Shown in pieces: positions 26,662-36,576 of a DNA stretch of 64,000 nt (position 1 is its first letter; every line of letters begins with the position of its first letter). Under the pieces are notes generated by a model. It saw nothing but the letters and a program-made list of their open reading frames with translations. It was not told where the DNA came from and did not search any database. The position numbers and the translations under genes are program-made. Source of the DNA: Candidatus Melainabacteria bacterium (GTDB lineage: Bacteria > Cyanobacteriota > Vampirovibrionia > 2-02-FULL-35-15); the NCBI GenBank assembly GCA_016201905.1, contig JACQBQ010000056.1:1-64000 (forward strand). Direction: 5' to 3'.

Positions 26662-26904
26662 ATGAATGAAGTAGTAAAAATCGTGACAAGCTTTGGACAA
26701 TATAATGTACGCCTTAGTAAATCAACAGAAGCTGAAGAAGCTGGAAAGCTACTTATTAAACTAGAAAAAGATGAAGTTCCTATTCCTGTACAAAATGGAG
26801 TAGTTGATTTAGAACAGTTGAGGATAGCAACTGAAAAAGCAAGACAAGACTTATTGCTTTCTAATAAAATAAATTTAGAATACGCTCTTAGCTCACTTCA
26901 GTGA
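26662..26904 (+). CDS. Small hypothetical protein
   Basis: An 80-residue protein with a GAGGT ribosome site 7 bases before ATG. Beta-rich N-terminal half (VVKIVTSFGQYNVRL) and helical C-terminal half (LEQLRIATEKARQDLLLSN). No family recognised. Its last codons overlap the palindrome at 26885-26908, and the stop faces atpA. Confidence 0.6.
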   Translation: MNEVVKIVTSFGQYNVRLSKSTEAEEAGKLLIKLEKDEVPIPVQNGVVDLEQLRIATEKARQDLLLSNKINLEYALSSLQ

Positions 26905-26908
26905 GCTA
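26885..26908. terminator. Palindrome between convergent genes (likely bidirectional terminator)
   Basis: CTTAGCTCACTT and AAGTGAGCTAAG-like arms (CTTAGCTCAC / GTGAGCTAAG) form a stem in both strands at the convergence of the 80-residue gene and atpA. T-runs are weak, so it is moderately supported. Confidence 0.45.
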
Positions 26909-26912
26909 AGAT

Positions 26913-28436
26913 TTAGCTTGCAAACAAACTATCCCTAAACTTTTCAAGTGCTGCTCTTAATTCTTTCTTTTCAGTATCATCCAAAGCAGCTCCGCTATTT
27001 AATTTATCTTCAAGTTTTTTATAGCTTGCACTAAAGAATTTAAACCAATCAGTTTTAAATTTCTGGATTTCTTTTGTACTTACATTGTCAAGCACGCCTT
27101 CATTAGCTGCATATATTACTGAAACCTGCTGAGCAACTGAAAGCGGGCTGTACTGAGACTGCTTTAAAACCTCTGTTAGTTTTTGACCACGCTTTATTTG
27201 TTGCTGAGTAGCAGGGTCCAAATCTGATGCAAACTGTGCAAATGCTTCCATTTCCCTAAACTGTGCCAGGTCAAGTCTAAGCTTACCTGCCACCATTTTC
27301 ATGGCTTTTGTCTGGGCAGCACCACCGACACGACTTACTGAAATACCAGCGTTAATGGCAGGTCTTGTACCGGCATTAAACAAATCTGTTTCCAGAAATA
27401 TCTGACCATCAGTAATAGAAATAACGTTTGTAGGAATATATGCAGAAACGTCGCCGGCTTGTGTTTCGATAATAGGAAGAGCTGTCATTGAACCGCTCCC
27501 TAACTTATCGCTTAGTTTTGCTGCACGCTCAAGTAATCTGCTATGCAGATAAAAAACATCCCCAGGATAAGCTTCACGACCTGGCGGACGACGAAGAAGA
27601 AGACTCATAGCTCTGTATGCCCAGGCATGTTTTGTTAAGTCATCATAAATAATAAGAACATGTTTTCCATTTTCCATAAACTCTTCACCAATAGCTGCAC
27701 CGGCAAATGGAGCCATAAACTGCAGCGCTGGTGGATCAGTAGATGAAGCGTTTACTATAACTGTGTATTCCATTGCACCAGAGTCTTCAAGAACTTTTTT
27801 GATTTGTGCAACTGCTCCCTGTCTTTGTCCTATAGCTACATAAATGCAAATTGGACGATTTGACTGATTTTTTTGATTTATTATTGTATCGATTGCAATT
27901 GCAGTTTTACCTGTCTGCCTATCACCAATTATTAACTCTCTTTGACCACGACCAATTGGAATCATTGAATCGATTGCTGCAATTCCAGTTTGAAGTGGTT
28001 CACAAACAGATTTTCTTTTTACAATTCCTGGAGCTACTTTTTCTAGTGGTCTAAACTTATTTGATTTAATTTCACCTTTACCGTCAAGAGGCTTTCCAAT
28101 AGGACTTACAACGCGGCCAATTAAAGCGTCACCTACAGGTATAGATGTAATTCTTCCTGTGGTTTTTACCTGAGTTCCTTCCCGAACTTCTCTTGCATCA
28201 CCAAATAAAACCACACCAACGCTTTCTTCCTCAAGATTTAAGACCATACCAAGAGTTCTTTCCTTATCATCAAACTCTACAAGCTCGCTGGACATGGCTT
28301 TTTCAAGACCATGAATTCTTGCAATTCCATCGCCAATCGATATGACGGTTCCTACATTACTTACTGTAAGTTTTTCCTGATACTGATTTATTTGTTCCTT
28401 TAATATACTAACTATTTCATCTGGTTTTATTGTCAT
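26913..28436 (-). CDS. atpA: ATP synthase subunit alpha
   Basis: A 507-residue F1 alpha subunit. Walker A GDRQTGKT (171-178), the conserved run [19 protein letters not shown] and the C-terminal domain are intact. It is the last gene of the c-b'-b-delta-alpha run and begins 3 bases after atpH. The usual next gene, gamma, is missing here: the neighbour is a convergent small gene. So gamma, beta, epsilon and subunit a must lie elsewhere. Confidence 0.97.
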   Translation of the reverse strand: MTIKPDEIVSILKEQINQYQEKLTVSNVGTVISIGDGIARIHGLEKAMSSELVEFDDKERTLGMVLNLEEESVGVVLFGDAREVREGTQVKTTGRITSIPVGDALIGRVVSPIGKPLDGKGEIKSNKFRPLEKVAPGIVKRKSVCEPLQTGIAAIDSMIPIGRGQRELIIGDRQTGKTAIAIDTIINQKNQSNRPICIYVAIGQRQGAVAQIKKVLEDSGAMEYTVIVNASSTDPPALQFMAPFAGAAIGEEFMENGKHVLIIYDDLTKHAWAYRAMSLLLRRPPGREAYPGDVFYLHSRLLERAAKLSDKLGSGSMTALPIIETQAGDVSAYIPTNVISITDGQIFLETDLFNAGTRPAINAGISVSRVGGAAQTKAMKMVAGKLRLDLAQFREMEAFAQFASDLDPATQQQIKRGQKLTEVLKQSQYSPLSVAQQVSVIYAANEGVLDNVSTKEIQKFKTDWFKFFSASYKKLEDKLNSGAALDDTEKKELRAALEKFRDSLFAS

Positions 28437-28439
28437 TGT

Positions 28440-28988
28440 TTAGGATTCTAACCTCCGTTTTAAATTTTCTAATTTCCCTTTTATACTTCCATCGTAAACA
28501 AGATCATTTATTTTAACTACAACACCACCAAGTAATCCGGGTTCGATCTTTGATTCTATTGTAACCTTTTCACTCTTTCCTAAGAGGTTTTCTAGTTTTT
28601 GCCTAATGGTTTCCAGAGTAACGCTGTCTAATTCACTGGCTGAAGTAACTTTAGCAATGGACATTCCTTTGTTTTTATTTACAACTTTAATCAACTGATT
28701 TTGTATTTCAGGAAGTAAATTAAATCTTTGCTTGTCAATAAGTAAGAACAAAAAGCTTAAATTGATTTGATTTATTTTTCCGTCCAGCAATTTTTTTAGC
28801 AGTTCTTTTTTCTCATCTTTTGAAATGCTGGGATTTTCAAAAATCTGTTTAGCTCCTTTGACCTGGCTTATGGACTCATTTATAGCTTTAATTTCACTTA
28901 AAAAACATTCCTGCAAACCTAAGTCACCTCCTGAAAGCTCTATTAAGGCTTGTGCATAATTTCTTGAGACTTGTTTTGATTCTTGCAT
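28440..28988 (-). CDS. atpH: ATP synthase subunit delta
   Basis: A 182-residue OSCP/delta subunit linking F1 to the peripheral stalk. N-terminal motif SRNYAQALIEL and the C-terminal strand ESKIEPGLLGGVVVKINDLV with GSIKGKLENLKRRL are the family signatures. It follows atpF after a short gap that carries a palindromic repeat and precedes atpA by 3 bases. Confidence 0.93.
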   Translation of the reverse strand: MQESKQVSRNYAQALIELSGGDLGLQECFLSEIKAINESISQVKGAKQIFENPSISKDEKKELLKKLLDGKINQINLSFLFLLIDKQRFNLLPEIQNQLIKVVNKNKGMSIAKVTSASELDSVTLETIRQKLENLLGKSEKVTIESKIEPGLLGGVVVKINDLVYDGSIKGKLENLKRRLES

Positions 28989-29001
28989 ATGTTTTTAGAG
29001 A

Positions 29002-29026
29002 CTAGGTTGTGCAACCCAGCCTTCAG
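29002..29026. repeat. Palindromic repeat within the atp operon
   Basis: CTAGGTTGTGCAACCCAG plus CCTTCAG, matching one half of the hairpin at 17599-17649. It overlaps the atpF stop codon (29023-29025) and the atpF-atpH gap. Confidence 0.6.
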
Positions 29027-29592
29027 TTTTTACTTGGTTTTTCTAGTTCAGAGAGAAACTCTGTTATCAATTTTTTTTGAACCTCCTGATTCTTTACAAT
29101 TTTTGAAAGTGCTTCCTCTGCAAGCTTTATTGCAGCAGAGCTTGCAGATTTTTTAATATCCTGAATCGCCTCTTCCTGGCTTGAGTTAATTTCTCTTTTT
29201 ACCTTAAGTCTTAGACTTTCAAGTTCTTTTTCTGTATCCTGTTCAATTTGTTTTTTTATTGTCATTCCTGTTTTTTTAGCTTCTTGTTTAATCTCTTCAA
29301 TTTCAAGAGCAACACGTTCAGTTTTTTGTTTTATGGCTTCAAGTTCTTCATTTGCTTTTATCCTGGCAGACTTTGCTTCTTCAAGTTCTTTACTGATCTG
29401 TTTTTTTCTCTGGTCCAATATCTGCGGGAAAAACTTGTTTCCTAAATAAACCATTGCAAGCGCAAGAATAAGTACATTCAAAAGATCAGATTCGACAAGG
29501 ATTTGCCATGGTCCTGCCTTGTGGTGTTCAATGCTAGCTGAATGTTGGTTGTTGTTAGTGTGAGCCGACAAGTGTTTTCTCCCCTGAGCCAA
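29023..29592 (-). CDS. atpF: ATP synthase subunit b
   Basis: A 189-residue stalk subunit: a polar His-rich N-terminus, one membrane helix (LLNVLILALAMVYLGNKFF) and a long charged coiled coil. Its start lies 38 bases inside the end of the b' gene. Having both b and b' in the order c-b'-b is typical of cyanobacteria, their relatives and alphaproteobacteria. Its last codon overlaps a palindromic repeat. Confidence 0.9.
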   Translation of the reverse strand: MAQGRKHLSAHTNNNQHSASIEHHKAGPWQILVESDLLNVLILALAMVYLGNKFFPQILDQRKKQISKELEEAKSARIKANEELEAIKQKTERVALEIEEIKQEAKKTGMTIKKQIEQDTEKELESLRLKVKREINSSQEEAIQDIKKSASSAAIKLAEEALSKIVKNQEVQKKLITEFLSELEKPSKN

Positions 29593-30004
29593 GTATTTTA
29601 CTTGTGATTAAATCTGTAAGTATTTTTATTTGACCCTCGAGCTGCTTTAATGCAGCCTTCTCTTCTTCTTTAATTTGTTTTATTGCAGCCTCTTTTTCTT
29701 TAACTAGGCTAGCTGTAAGTACTGCAACTTTTTCTTCTTTTGTTTTTTGTGCCTGGGCAATAGCTTCCTGAATGATATCGTGTGCTTCAATCCTGGCTGA
29801 TTTTATTTCACTCTTATAATTTTCAAGCAATTCGTTTGCAGCTTCTGAAAGTGATTTTGCTTTTGAAAAATCACCATCGATTGCATCTTTCCTTTTTTCA
29901 ATGATATTACCCACAGGTTTGTACAAAGTTTGGTTCAAAAGGTAAATGAATACCAAAAAACTTAGTGCAAATAATATAAGAGTAAAATTTATTTCAAGCA
30001 GCAT
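29555..30004 (-). CDS. atpG: ATP synthase subunit b'
   Basis: A 149-residue b-type stalk subunit with an N-terminal membrane helix (MLLEINFTLILFALSFLVFIY) followed by the family text LYKPVGNIIEKRKDAIDGD and a coiled coil. It lies between atpE and atpF and overlaps atpF by 38 bases. Which of the two is b and which is b' is inferred from cyanobacterial gene order. Confidence 0.85.
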   Translation of the reverse strand: MLLEINFTLILFALSFLVFIYLLNQTLYKPVGNIIEKRKDAIDGDFSKAKSLSEAANELLENYKSEIKSARIEAHDIIQEAIAQAQKTKEEKVAVLTASLVKEKEAAIKQIKEEEKAALKQLEGQIKILTDLITSKILGSGEKTLVGSH

Positions 30005-30030
30005 ACAATACTCCTTATGTTAATCAGCAA

Positions 30031-30050
30031 GGGCAATCCATGAATTGCCC
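30031..30050. repeat. Short palindrome between atpE and the b' gene
   Basis: GGGCAATCCATGAATTGCCC is a 20-base near-palindrome with a GGGCAAT/ATTGCCC stem. It may tune the ratio of subunit c to the downstream subunits by protecting or ending mRNA, as inter-cistronic hairpins do in other atp operons; this is inference. Confidence 0.5.
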
Positions 30051-30057
30051 GTAGGAC

Positions 30058-30342
30058 TTATTGTAATTGCAAGAATAAAAGAATTGCAATCAAGAAAGCA
30101 AACAAACCAAGTGCTTCAGCTAGAGCTGCAAAAATCAGTGTATTTGCAAGGAGTCTTCCTGTAGCTTCAGGCTGACGTGCCATTCCTTCTAATGATTTAC
30201 TGGCAGCTAGACCTACTCCAATAGCTGGGCCACCAACACCGGTGACTGCTAAACCAGCACCAATAGCTAGTCCCATTTTTGTTAAAGAATCCCCGTGACT
30301 ACCGACAGCTTCTGTAGCTTGAGCAATTAAAACTGGATCCAT
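30058..30342 (-). CDS. atpE: ATP synthase subunit c
   Basis: A 94-residue two-helix proteolipid with the ARQPE loop (55-59) and the ion-binding E76 in helix 2 (AALAEALGLF). The Gln and Ser/Tyr of Na+ c-rings are replaced (V43, A77-L78), so proton use is expected. An N-terminal extension of some 20 residues precedes helix 1. First gene of the run; a 158-base divergent gap separates it from sbcC. Confidence 0.95.
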   Translation of the reverse strand: MDPVLIAQATEAVGSHGDSLTKMGLAIGAGLAVTGVGGPAIGVGLAASKSLEGMARQPEATGRLLANTLIFAALAEALGLFAFLIAILLFLQLQ

Positions 30343-30500
30343 GAATTCCTCCGTATTTCCTTTATAAAATCAATTTAACCTAGAGGATTATAACATTCTA
30401 GGATTTGAGATTGAGTTTTTGTATAGTTCTATTTAAGTATCTACGGTTTATAATGCTTTACGAATAATTAAGAAAATAACTTACAGTTCAAAGTTTTATA

Positions 30501-33206
30501 ATGAGGATCGTGATATTTAAGAAACTTACTTTAAAAAATTTCATGTCTTATTCAAATGCTGAAATTGATTTTTCAGGAATTCATGTTGCATGTTTAAGTG
30601 GTGCAAATGGTGCAGGAAAATCAAGTCTGCTTGATGCAGTCACATGGGCACTATGGGAAGAAGGAAGAGCAAGAACTGATGAATTAATTAAACTAGGCAA
30701 AGATGAGATGTTCTGTGAGCTTGAGTTCTTTATAGAAGGAGAACTTTATAGGGTTTACAGATCCCGTTCTAAAGCGTTTAAAAATTCTCAGGGCAAATCA
30801 AACCTTGAGTTTCAGATTTTTAACCCTAAAGAACAAAACTGGACTTCACTTAGCATGAGCTCTGTACGCCAGACGCAGGATTTAATTATAAAAACTATAA
30901 AGATGGACTACGGTACGTTTGTAAACAGTGTTTATCTGAGGCAAGGTAAAGCAGATGAGTTTACTCTTAAAAGGCCAAATGAAAGAAAACAAATTTTAGC
31001 TGATATCCTTGGACTTGAAGTATATGACAGGCTTTGTGAATCTGCCAGAGTGAAAATCAGGGAATCAGAACAAACTTTATCACTAGAACAAAACCTTGTT
31101 TTAAACTTGGAAGAAAAGATTTTAAAGGAAGACGAACTTAAATTAAGTCTTGAAAGTGTTAATAGTGAGTTAAGTCTCCATGAAAGTGAACTAAAAAACA
31201 TTAATCAATTGCTTGAGTCTAAAGAAAAAGAGCTTAATGAAAAAAAAGAAAAAGAAAAACAAATTCAGACCTTAGAAAAGTCAAAAATTAATCAGGAATC
31301 TTTAATTAAAACATTAGAAGGGCAACTAAAAAATATTAAAGACAAAGAAGAAAAATGTAAACAGTTAATTGATACTAAACTTCAGATACAAAAAGAACAC
31401 AATGATTATTTAAAATTAAAAGAAAAGCTTGAAATTATTGAACAGGAAAAAGATCTCTACAGCGAGCTTTTGCAGGATAAGAGCATGCTTGAACAAAAGT
31501 TAAAAGATAAAATAAAACAAACTGAGCAGGAGTTGGCAGTTTATAAGTCAAAAATCACTGATAGAAGCACGCTGAGAGATAAACTCCAGAATATGTTAAA
31601 AAATGAAAGTATTTTTGAGAGCTTTTTACCACGTGCTGAAGGTGAAATAAAAACTTTTCACAATCTTCAGGAATCACTAGTGAAAATTGAAACAGAAGGG
31701 CTTGAGTTGAAACATAAAAAAGAGCTTTTACTCTCAAATCTAGAAAAACTTGGTGAACGAAAAAAAGAAATAAAAAGTAAAATCCAGACTTTAAGCTCTC
31801 ACAGTCACTCTGAGCCATGCCCACTGTGCAAAAGCCCTGTAAAAGACAGAGAAAAAGTCATTGAATCTTATAATTTAGAGATTCAAAATCTTGATAAAGA
31901 AGAACAATCCCTGACTAAAGATATTGAATTAAAAGAAAATGAGGTTAAAGAAAAGAGAAATAAGTATACTGAAACTAAACAGAAGATTGATGGTTTTGGA
32001 AAAGTAATTGCTGCATATGTACCCGAACTTTCAAAAATCAAGGCTGAAAATATTGATATTGAGACATTTGAAAAGATAGAAGGACAAAAGGCTATATCAG
32101 CTTTTAAATCCCAGCTTGAAATTGCAAAAAGCGAATTTCAAAAAACCAAATCTCAGCTTGTAGTTGTGGATAAAGAAATTTCTGGTTATGAAAATGAAGT
32201 AAATTCACTTGACAATCTTTTAGTGAGTGGAAGCCTTGTTAAAGAAATAAGCGAAAAGTTAAGCATTATCACAGGAAAACTAAATAATTTAAAATATGAT
32301 CCTAAAGCATATGGAGATTTAAAAATAAGTCTGAAAGAAAAAGAAAATATTGTGTTGATTTATAATTCACTTCTTCGGGCTGAGTCTGAAGTCCTGCTGC
32401 TTAAAGGTGAAAGCAAAGAATTAGCAGAGAAAATAAAATCCGGCTGTAGTGAGATTGAAGGACTTAAGAGCCTGATTGAGGACAGTAAAAAACAAATTGA
32501 AAATATAACTGTTTTGTTCTCTGAAGTTAGTGAACTTAAAAGTAAACAATTAGAAAAAAATCACAAGACAGATGAAATAAAAAGACAGCGAATTCTTGCT
32601 GAGCAGTCTTTGTTGGAGATAAAAAACTCAAAGCAATTAATAAAAGACAAGAAAAATAAACTCTCGGTACTTTTGAATGATAAAAAATATTTTGAAATAT
32701 TAGAAAAAGCTTTTAGTAAAAACGGTATTCAGGTGGCAGTTATTGAGACTATAGTTCCGGAAATTGAAAAAGAAGCAAATAAAATTTTAAGCAGATTGAC
32801 TGAAAACCAAATGCATGTTGCCTTAAAAACACAGAGAGAAAAGAAAAGCACAACTGGTCTTGTTGAAACATTGGATGTAGTTATTGCTGACAATATGGGC
32901 ACAAGAAACTATGAGCTTTATAGCGGCGGCGAAGCATTTAAAATAGATTTCTCCCTGAGACTTGCACTCTCTAGACTTCTAGCTAACAGAGCATGTGCAA
33001 AGTTACAGACTTTAATTATAGATGAAGGTTTTGGCTCGCAGGATTCAAGCGGTAGAGAAAGGCTTGTTGAAGTAATAAAATCCATTCAAAATGAGTTTGA
33101 ATTAATTTTAGTCGTTACTCACATTGATGAATTGAAAGAATCTTTCCCTGTGCAGATTCAAGTTACTAAGAATGAAGAGGGCTCAAGAGTTAAGTTAGTA
33201 GCTTAG
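30501..33206 (+). CDS. sbcC: SbcC/Rad50-like SMC-type ATPase
   Basis: A 901-residue DNA-repair ATPase. Walker A GANGAGKSSLLDA near residue 35, long coiled coils, a zinc hook CPLC (C440, C443), then signature and Walker B (LYSGGEAFKIDFSLRLALS, LIIDEGFGSQD). It would work with an Mre11/SbcD nuclease to process DNA ends and hairpins. No sbcD is next to it. Palindrome-rich DNA like that in this window is the class of structure such complexes cut. Start ATG overlaps a TATAAT-like text, so leaderless or nearly so. Confidence 0.88.
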   Translation: MRIVIFKKLTLKNFMSYSNAEIDFSGIHVACLSGANGAGKSSLLDAVTWALWEEGRARTDELIKLGKDEMFCELEFFIEGELYRVYRSRSKAFKNSQGKSNLEFQIFNPKEQNWTSLSMSSVRQTQDLIIKTIKMDYGTFVNSVYLRQGKADEFTLKRPNERKQILADILGLEVYDRLCESARVKIRESEQTLSLEQNLVLNLEEKILKEDELKLSLESVNSELSLHESELKNINQLLESKEKELNEKKEKEKQIQTLEKSKINQESLIKTLEGQLKNIKDKEEKCKQLIDTKLQIQKEHNDYLKLKEKLEIIEQEKDLYSELLQDKSMLEQKLKDKIKQTEQELAVYKSKITDRSTLRDKLQNMLKNESIFESFLPRAEGEIKTFHNLQESLVKIETEGLELKHKKELLLSNLEKLGERKKEIKSKIQTLSSHSHSEPCPLCKSPVKDREKVIESYNLEIQNLDKEEQSLTKDIELKENEVKEKRNKYTETKQKIDGFGKVIAAYVPELSKIKAENIDIETFEKIEGQKAISAFKSQLEIAKSEFQKTKSQLVVVDKEISGYENEVNSLDNLLVSGSLVKEISEKLSIITGKLNNLKYDPKAYGDLKISLKEKENIVLIYNSLLRAESEVLLLKGESKELAEKIKSGCSEIEGLKSLIEDSKKQIENITVLFSEVSELKSKQLEKNHKTDEIKRQRILAEQSLLEIKNSKQLIKDKKNKLSVLLNDKKYFEILEKAFSKNGIQVAVIETIVPEIEKEANKILSRLTENQMHVALKTQREKKSTTGLVETLDVVIADNMGTRNYELYSGGEAFKIDFSLRLALSRLLANRACAKLQTLIIDEGFGSQDSSGRERLVEVIKSIQNEFELILVVTHIDELKESFPVQIQVTKNEEGSRVKLVA

Positions 33207-33350
33207 ATTTTCACCTGTTTTGCCTCTATTATCTGCTCTGTTTAGCTAAACTTTAAAGAATTTACAAAGGTATGACTAAAAAATGTCTTATTTGTCTATA
33301 ATTCCTAATAAGAGATTCAAAGATGAGCCTCCTTACAACAAAACCATATT

Positions 33351-35573
33351 GTGAAAGCCTTGGAAGAAACTTCTGAAACAAATTTAATAAACCAATTTTT
33401 AGATAAATTTTCTAAGCTAGACAGGCCTGATGCTGATCTTAAGCTAGTAAAAAAAGCGCTTGATTTTGCCTGTAAACTTCACGGCGGGCAAAAAAGAGTC
33501 AGTAATGAGCCATATATTATTCATCCTTTATCTGTGTCAGGGATTTTAATTGACTTAAATTGTGACACTGAAACAATTTGTGCTGGCCTTTTACATGACA
33601 CACTGGAAGATACAGATATTGATGTTTTGAGTCTTGAAAAAGAATTTGGACCACAGATAAGTCAGCTTGTTGAAGGTGTTACAAAACTTGGAAAGCTTAG
33701 TTTTATTTCTACGCAGGAACACCAGGCTGAAAACTTTCGAAAGATGCTCGTTGCAATTGCAATTGATTTAAGAGTTGTTTTAGTAAAACTAGCTGACAGA
33801 CTTCACAATATGAGGACTTTGAATCACTTAACGGTTGATAAACAAAAAAGAATTGCACAGGAAACCCTGGATATATTTGCACCACTTGCAAACAGATTTG
33901 GTTTAAATAAAGCAAAAAATGAACTTGAAGATTTGTCATTCTTTTATCTTGAACCTGACAAGCATAAAGAAGTTGAAAGACTTGTAATGGGTGACAGAGA
34001 ATATAGTGAGAGGAAGATAAAAGAAATCATCGGAAAGATAGAGACTGAGTTAAAAAAGTCAGTGATTAAAGCAGAAATTTATGGGCGACCAAAGCATCTT
34101 TATAGTATCTATAGAAAGATGCAAAGGCAAGGTACAAAAGAACTTTATGATTTGCTTGGCATAAGGATAATCGTAGAAAGAGAAAGACAGTGTTATGAGG
34201 TCATGGGAATAATTCATGATTTATTCAGACCAATACCGGGAAAGTTTAAAGACTATATTGCAATTCCAAAACCAAATATGTATCAGTCTTTGCATACTGC
34301 TGTAGTGGGACCTCATGGGAGACCTGTAGAGATCCAAATTCGTACCAATGAAATGCATCAGATTGCAGAGTACGGTATTGCTGCACACTGGAAATATAAA
34401 GAATCAGGCAAATCTACAAAAGCAGATGATATGTACGATGAAAAACTTGCATGGATTAGACAACTCATTGAGTGGCAAAGTGATCTCAAAGATCCTGAAG
34501 AATATGTCGATGCTGTTAAGTTGGATTTTTTATCTGATGAAGTTTTTATATTAACTCCAAAGGGTGAGGTTATTGATCTACCAAGAAATTCAACACCGAT
34601 AGATTTTGCATATAGGATTCATACGGATATAGGAAATAGATGTACCGGTGCAAAAGTTAATGGCAGAATTGTGCCGCTTGGTACCACGTTAAAAAATGGT
34701 GACATAGTTGAAATCATTACCGGTAAAAATGCTCATCCAAGTCTGGACTGGATAAACTATGTAGTCACCAGCTCCACAAAAAACAAAATCAGACAGTGGT
34801 TTAAGAAACAACATCATGATGTTCATCTTGAACAAGGTAAAAAGCTTCTTGACAATGCATTTGGCGAGGATAAAGTAGATGAAATTCTATCTTCGGATAA
34901 GTTTCTTGAAGCAGTTAGAAAACTTAACAGGGCTACAAAAGAAGATCTTTTAGCATCGCTTGGTTGTGGGGATGTAACGATTGCTCAGTTGCGTGGCAAG
35001 CTAAAAGACTTTTTACCAAAAGAAGAAGAAAAAGAAATACAGCATGTAACAATAAGTTCTGAGGGTGAAGTTGCAGCTTTAGATGGAATGATGCATCATT
35101 TGGCTAAGTGTTGTTCGCCTTTGCCTGGTGAAAAAATAGTGGGTGTGGTTTCAAAAGGCAAAGGAATTACAGTGCACAGATTTGATTGCCAGAACTTAGA
35201 TACTGTAGAAAAAGACAGAGTCATATCAATTCACTGGCAGGGAAATAAAAGCAAATCATATACTGCTGCAATAGAAGTTGAATGCATTGATCGTGTTGGT
35301 ATTTCAAGGGATATTTTAAATAAAATTGCAGATGAAAAAATCAATGTTAGGGATTTACGCGTTGTAGCCAGAACTACAAATGATACTGCTGTTATAAAAA
35401 TAGTTGTTGATGTGGTCGATCTTTATGACCTTAGAAAAATAATGTCAAGTATAAGCAGAGTAGGTGATGTCCTCAATGTTTTTAGATCTGGCGAATATAA
35501 ACGCACTACACTCTTTAGAAAAAAGCTAAATGGAAAAGAAAAAAGTACAAAATCAAAGAAAATTGAGGAGTGA
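33351..35573 (+). CDS. Bifunctional (p)ppGpp synthetase/hydrolase (Rel/SpoT)
   Basis: A 740-residue RSH enzyme of the stringent response. The HD hydrolase domain keeps H58 and H82-D83 (LLHDTLEDTD); the synthetase domain has YDLLGIRIIVE and the acidic EIQIRTNEMH motif; TGS (DEVFILTPKGEVIDLP) and ACT (VECIDRVGISRDIL) domains follow. Both active sites look intact, so it probably makes and breaks ppGpp. Start is GTG at 33351; no clear ribosome site. Confidence 0.93.
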   Translation: MKALEETSETNLINQFLDKFSKLDRPDADLKLVKKALDFACKLHGGQKRVSNEPYIIHPLSVSGILIDLNCDTETICAGLLHDTLEDTDIDVLSLEKEFGPQISQLVEGVTKLGKLSFISTQEHQAENFRKMLVAIAIDLRVVLVKLADRLHNMRTLNHLTVDKQKRIAQETLDIFAPLANRFGLNKAKNELEDLSFFYLEPDKHKEVERLVMGDREYSERKIKEIIGKIETELKKSVIKAEIYGRPKHLYSIYRKMQRQGTKELYDLLGIRIIVERERQCYEVMGIIHDLFRPIPGKFKDYIAIPKPNMYQSLHTAVVGPHGRPVEIQIRTNEMHQIAEYGIAAHWKYKESGKSTKADDMYDEKLAWIRQLIEWQSDLKDPEEYVDAVKLDFLSDEVFILTPKGEVIDLPRNSTPIDFAYRIHTDIGNRCTGAKVNGRIVPLGTTLKNGDIVEIITGKNAHPSLDWINYVVTSSTKNKIRQWFKKQHHDVHLEQGKKLLDNAFGEDKVDEILSSDKFLEAVRKLNRATKEDLLASLGCGDVTIAQLRGKLKDFLPKEEEKEIQHVTISSEGEVAALDGMMHHLAKCCSPLPGEKIVGVVSKGKGITVHRFDCQNLDTVEKDRVISIHWQGNKSKSYTAAIEVECIDRVGISRDILNKIADEKINVRDLRVVARTTNDTAVIKIVVDVVDLYDLRKIMSSISRVGDVLNVFRSGEYKRTTLFRKKLNGKEKSTKSKKIEE

Positions 35574-35600
35574 TTAGAAAATAACACTTATTCCTCTTTT

Positions 35601-35969
35601 TTATTGTTGTATTTGAGGCACATATTTTGTAAGTATTAAACTGCCAGGGCATTCTGTTAGGGATACTTTATACTGCTTTGAATCCTCTGGGCATATATTT
35701 GCCTCAACGTAATTACAGCTGTAAAAAACCTGATCATTTATTTCATTGCCCTTCTTGCAGCAGCATGAACTAAACGCTGCTCTTGGCCTTCCATTATCAG
35801 CTATGTCATGATAACCACCAGAAGTCTGTGCATAAGAAGGTAAGCACCAATTAAAAACAAGCATTAGCCCTAACAGCATGGTATAAATCAATGGCCAAAT
35901 AGCTTTACTTTTATGTTTTTTTATTCTTTTATTTGTTCTCACAATAAAATCCTCAAACCTACTATCCAT
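35601..35969 (-). CDS. Small membrane-anchored or secreted Cys-rich protein
   Basis: A 122-residue protein: a basic N-terminus, one hydrophobic helix (AIWPLIYTMLLGLMLVFNWC) ending with PSYAQ, which may be cut by signal peptidase. The exported part has CCCKK and three more Cys. The pattern CCC-K-K then spaced Cys is shared with the next gene (36149), suggesting a family of two. Function unknown. Confidence 0.55.
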   Translation of the reverse strand: MDSRFEDFIVRTNKRIKKHKSKAIWPLIYTMLLGLMLVFNWCLPSYAQTSGGYHDIADNGRPRAAFSSCCCKKGNEINDQVFYSCNYVEANICPEDSKQYKVSLTECPGSLILTKYVPQIQQ

Positions 35970-36148
35970 GAGCCTTATTAAGGGTTATACCCATTCTTCT
36001 TTAAGAGTTAAATAAGCCATTAGTTCTATTTTATATTAGGCAAACATATTCTATAAAAGTGTTCTAACTAAACTTATTTTGTTTAGAAACTTCTTGTAAT
36101 GTTTAAATTATTTTATTAGTTTTGAAAGAATAAAAAAAAGCGACTGCT

Positions 36149-36451
36149 TTATGGTTGATTGTTACTAACTATAATATAACTTGGACAAATAGAGTTGTTG
36201 TTTTTATTTTTTAATCCTCCTAATTTTGAGAGATTATATTTAGCGCATTCACCTTTTGTTTTTATAGAGCAATATTGTTTATTATAAATATCTGGTTTTT
36301 TATCACAACAGCAATCCTTGGTTAGATCATCAAATATAGTGATTGTTGGTGCATCTTGAGGTGTTGGTGTAGCTTGTTGTGCGGATACACTACTTATACT
36401 ATAAATTAATGCACAGGCCAAAAAAGCCACAGCTATTGATTTTTTTAACAT
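36149..36451 (-). CDS. Small secreted Cys-rich protein
   Basis: A 100-residue protein with a standard signal peptide (MLKKSIAVAFLACALIYSIS, cut near VSA-QQA). The mature part contains CCCDKK, then YCSIKTKGEC and a late Cys. It resembles the neighbouring 122-residue protein in the CCC motif and spacing. Disulfide-linked envelope role is likely; no family known. Confidence 0.55.
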   Translation of the reverse strand: MLKKSIAVAFLACALIYSISSVSAQQATPTPQDAPTITIFDDLTKDCCCDKKPDIYNKQYCSIKTKGECAKYNLSKLGGLKNKNNNSICPSYIIVSNNQP

Positions 36452-36576
36452 TAGTTTTTCCTTTATTATAGTTAGCCCTAGATACCTTTTATATTCCCAT
36501 AAGTCCCTTATCTAGACTTAAATATTATACCCTCTAATTTAGGGTTAACCCTAAAAATAGTTCATTTGACCTATGG

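Noticed and set aside
36538-36553. Perfect palindrome TTAGGGTTAACCCTAA
   Set aside because: Short, no T-run, and no second copy seen; too little to call an operator or terminator.
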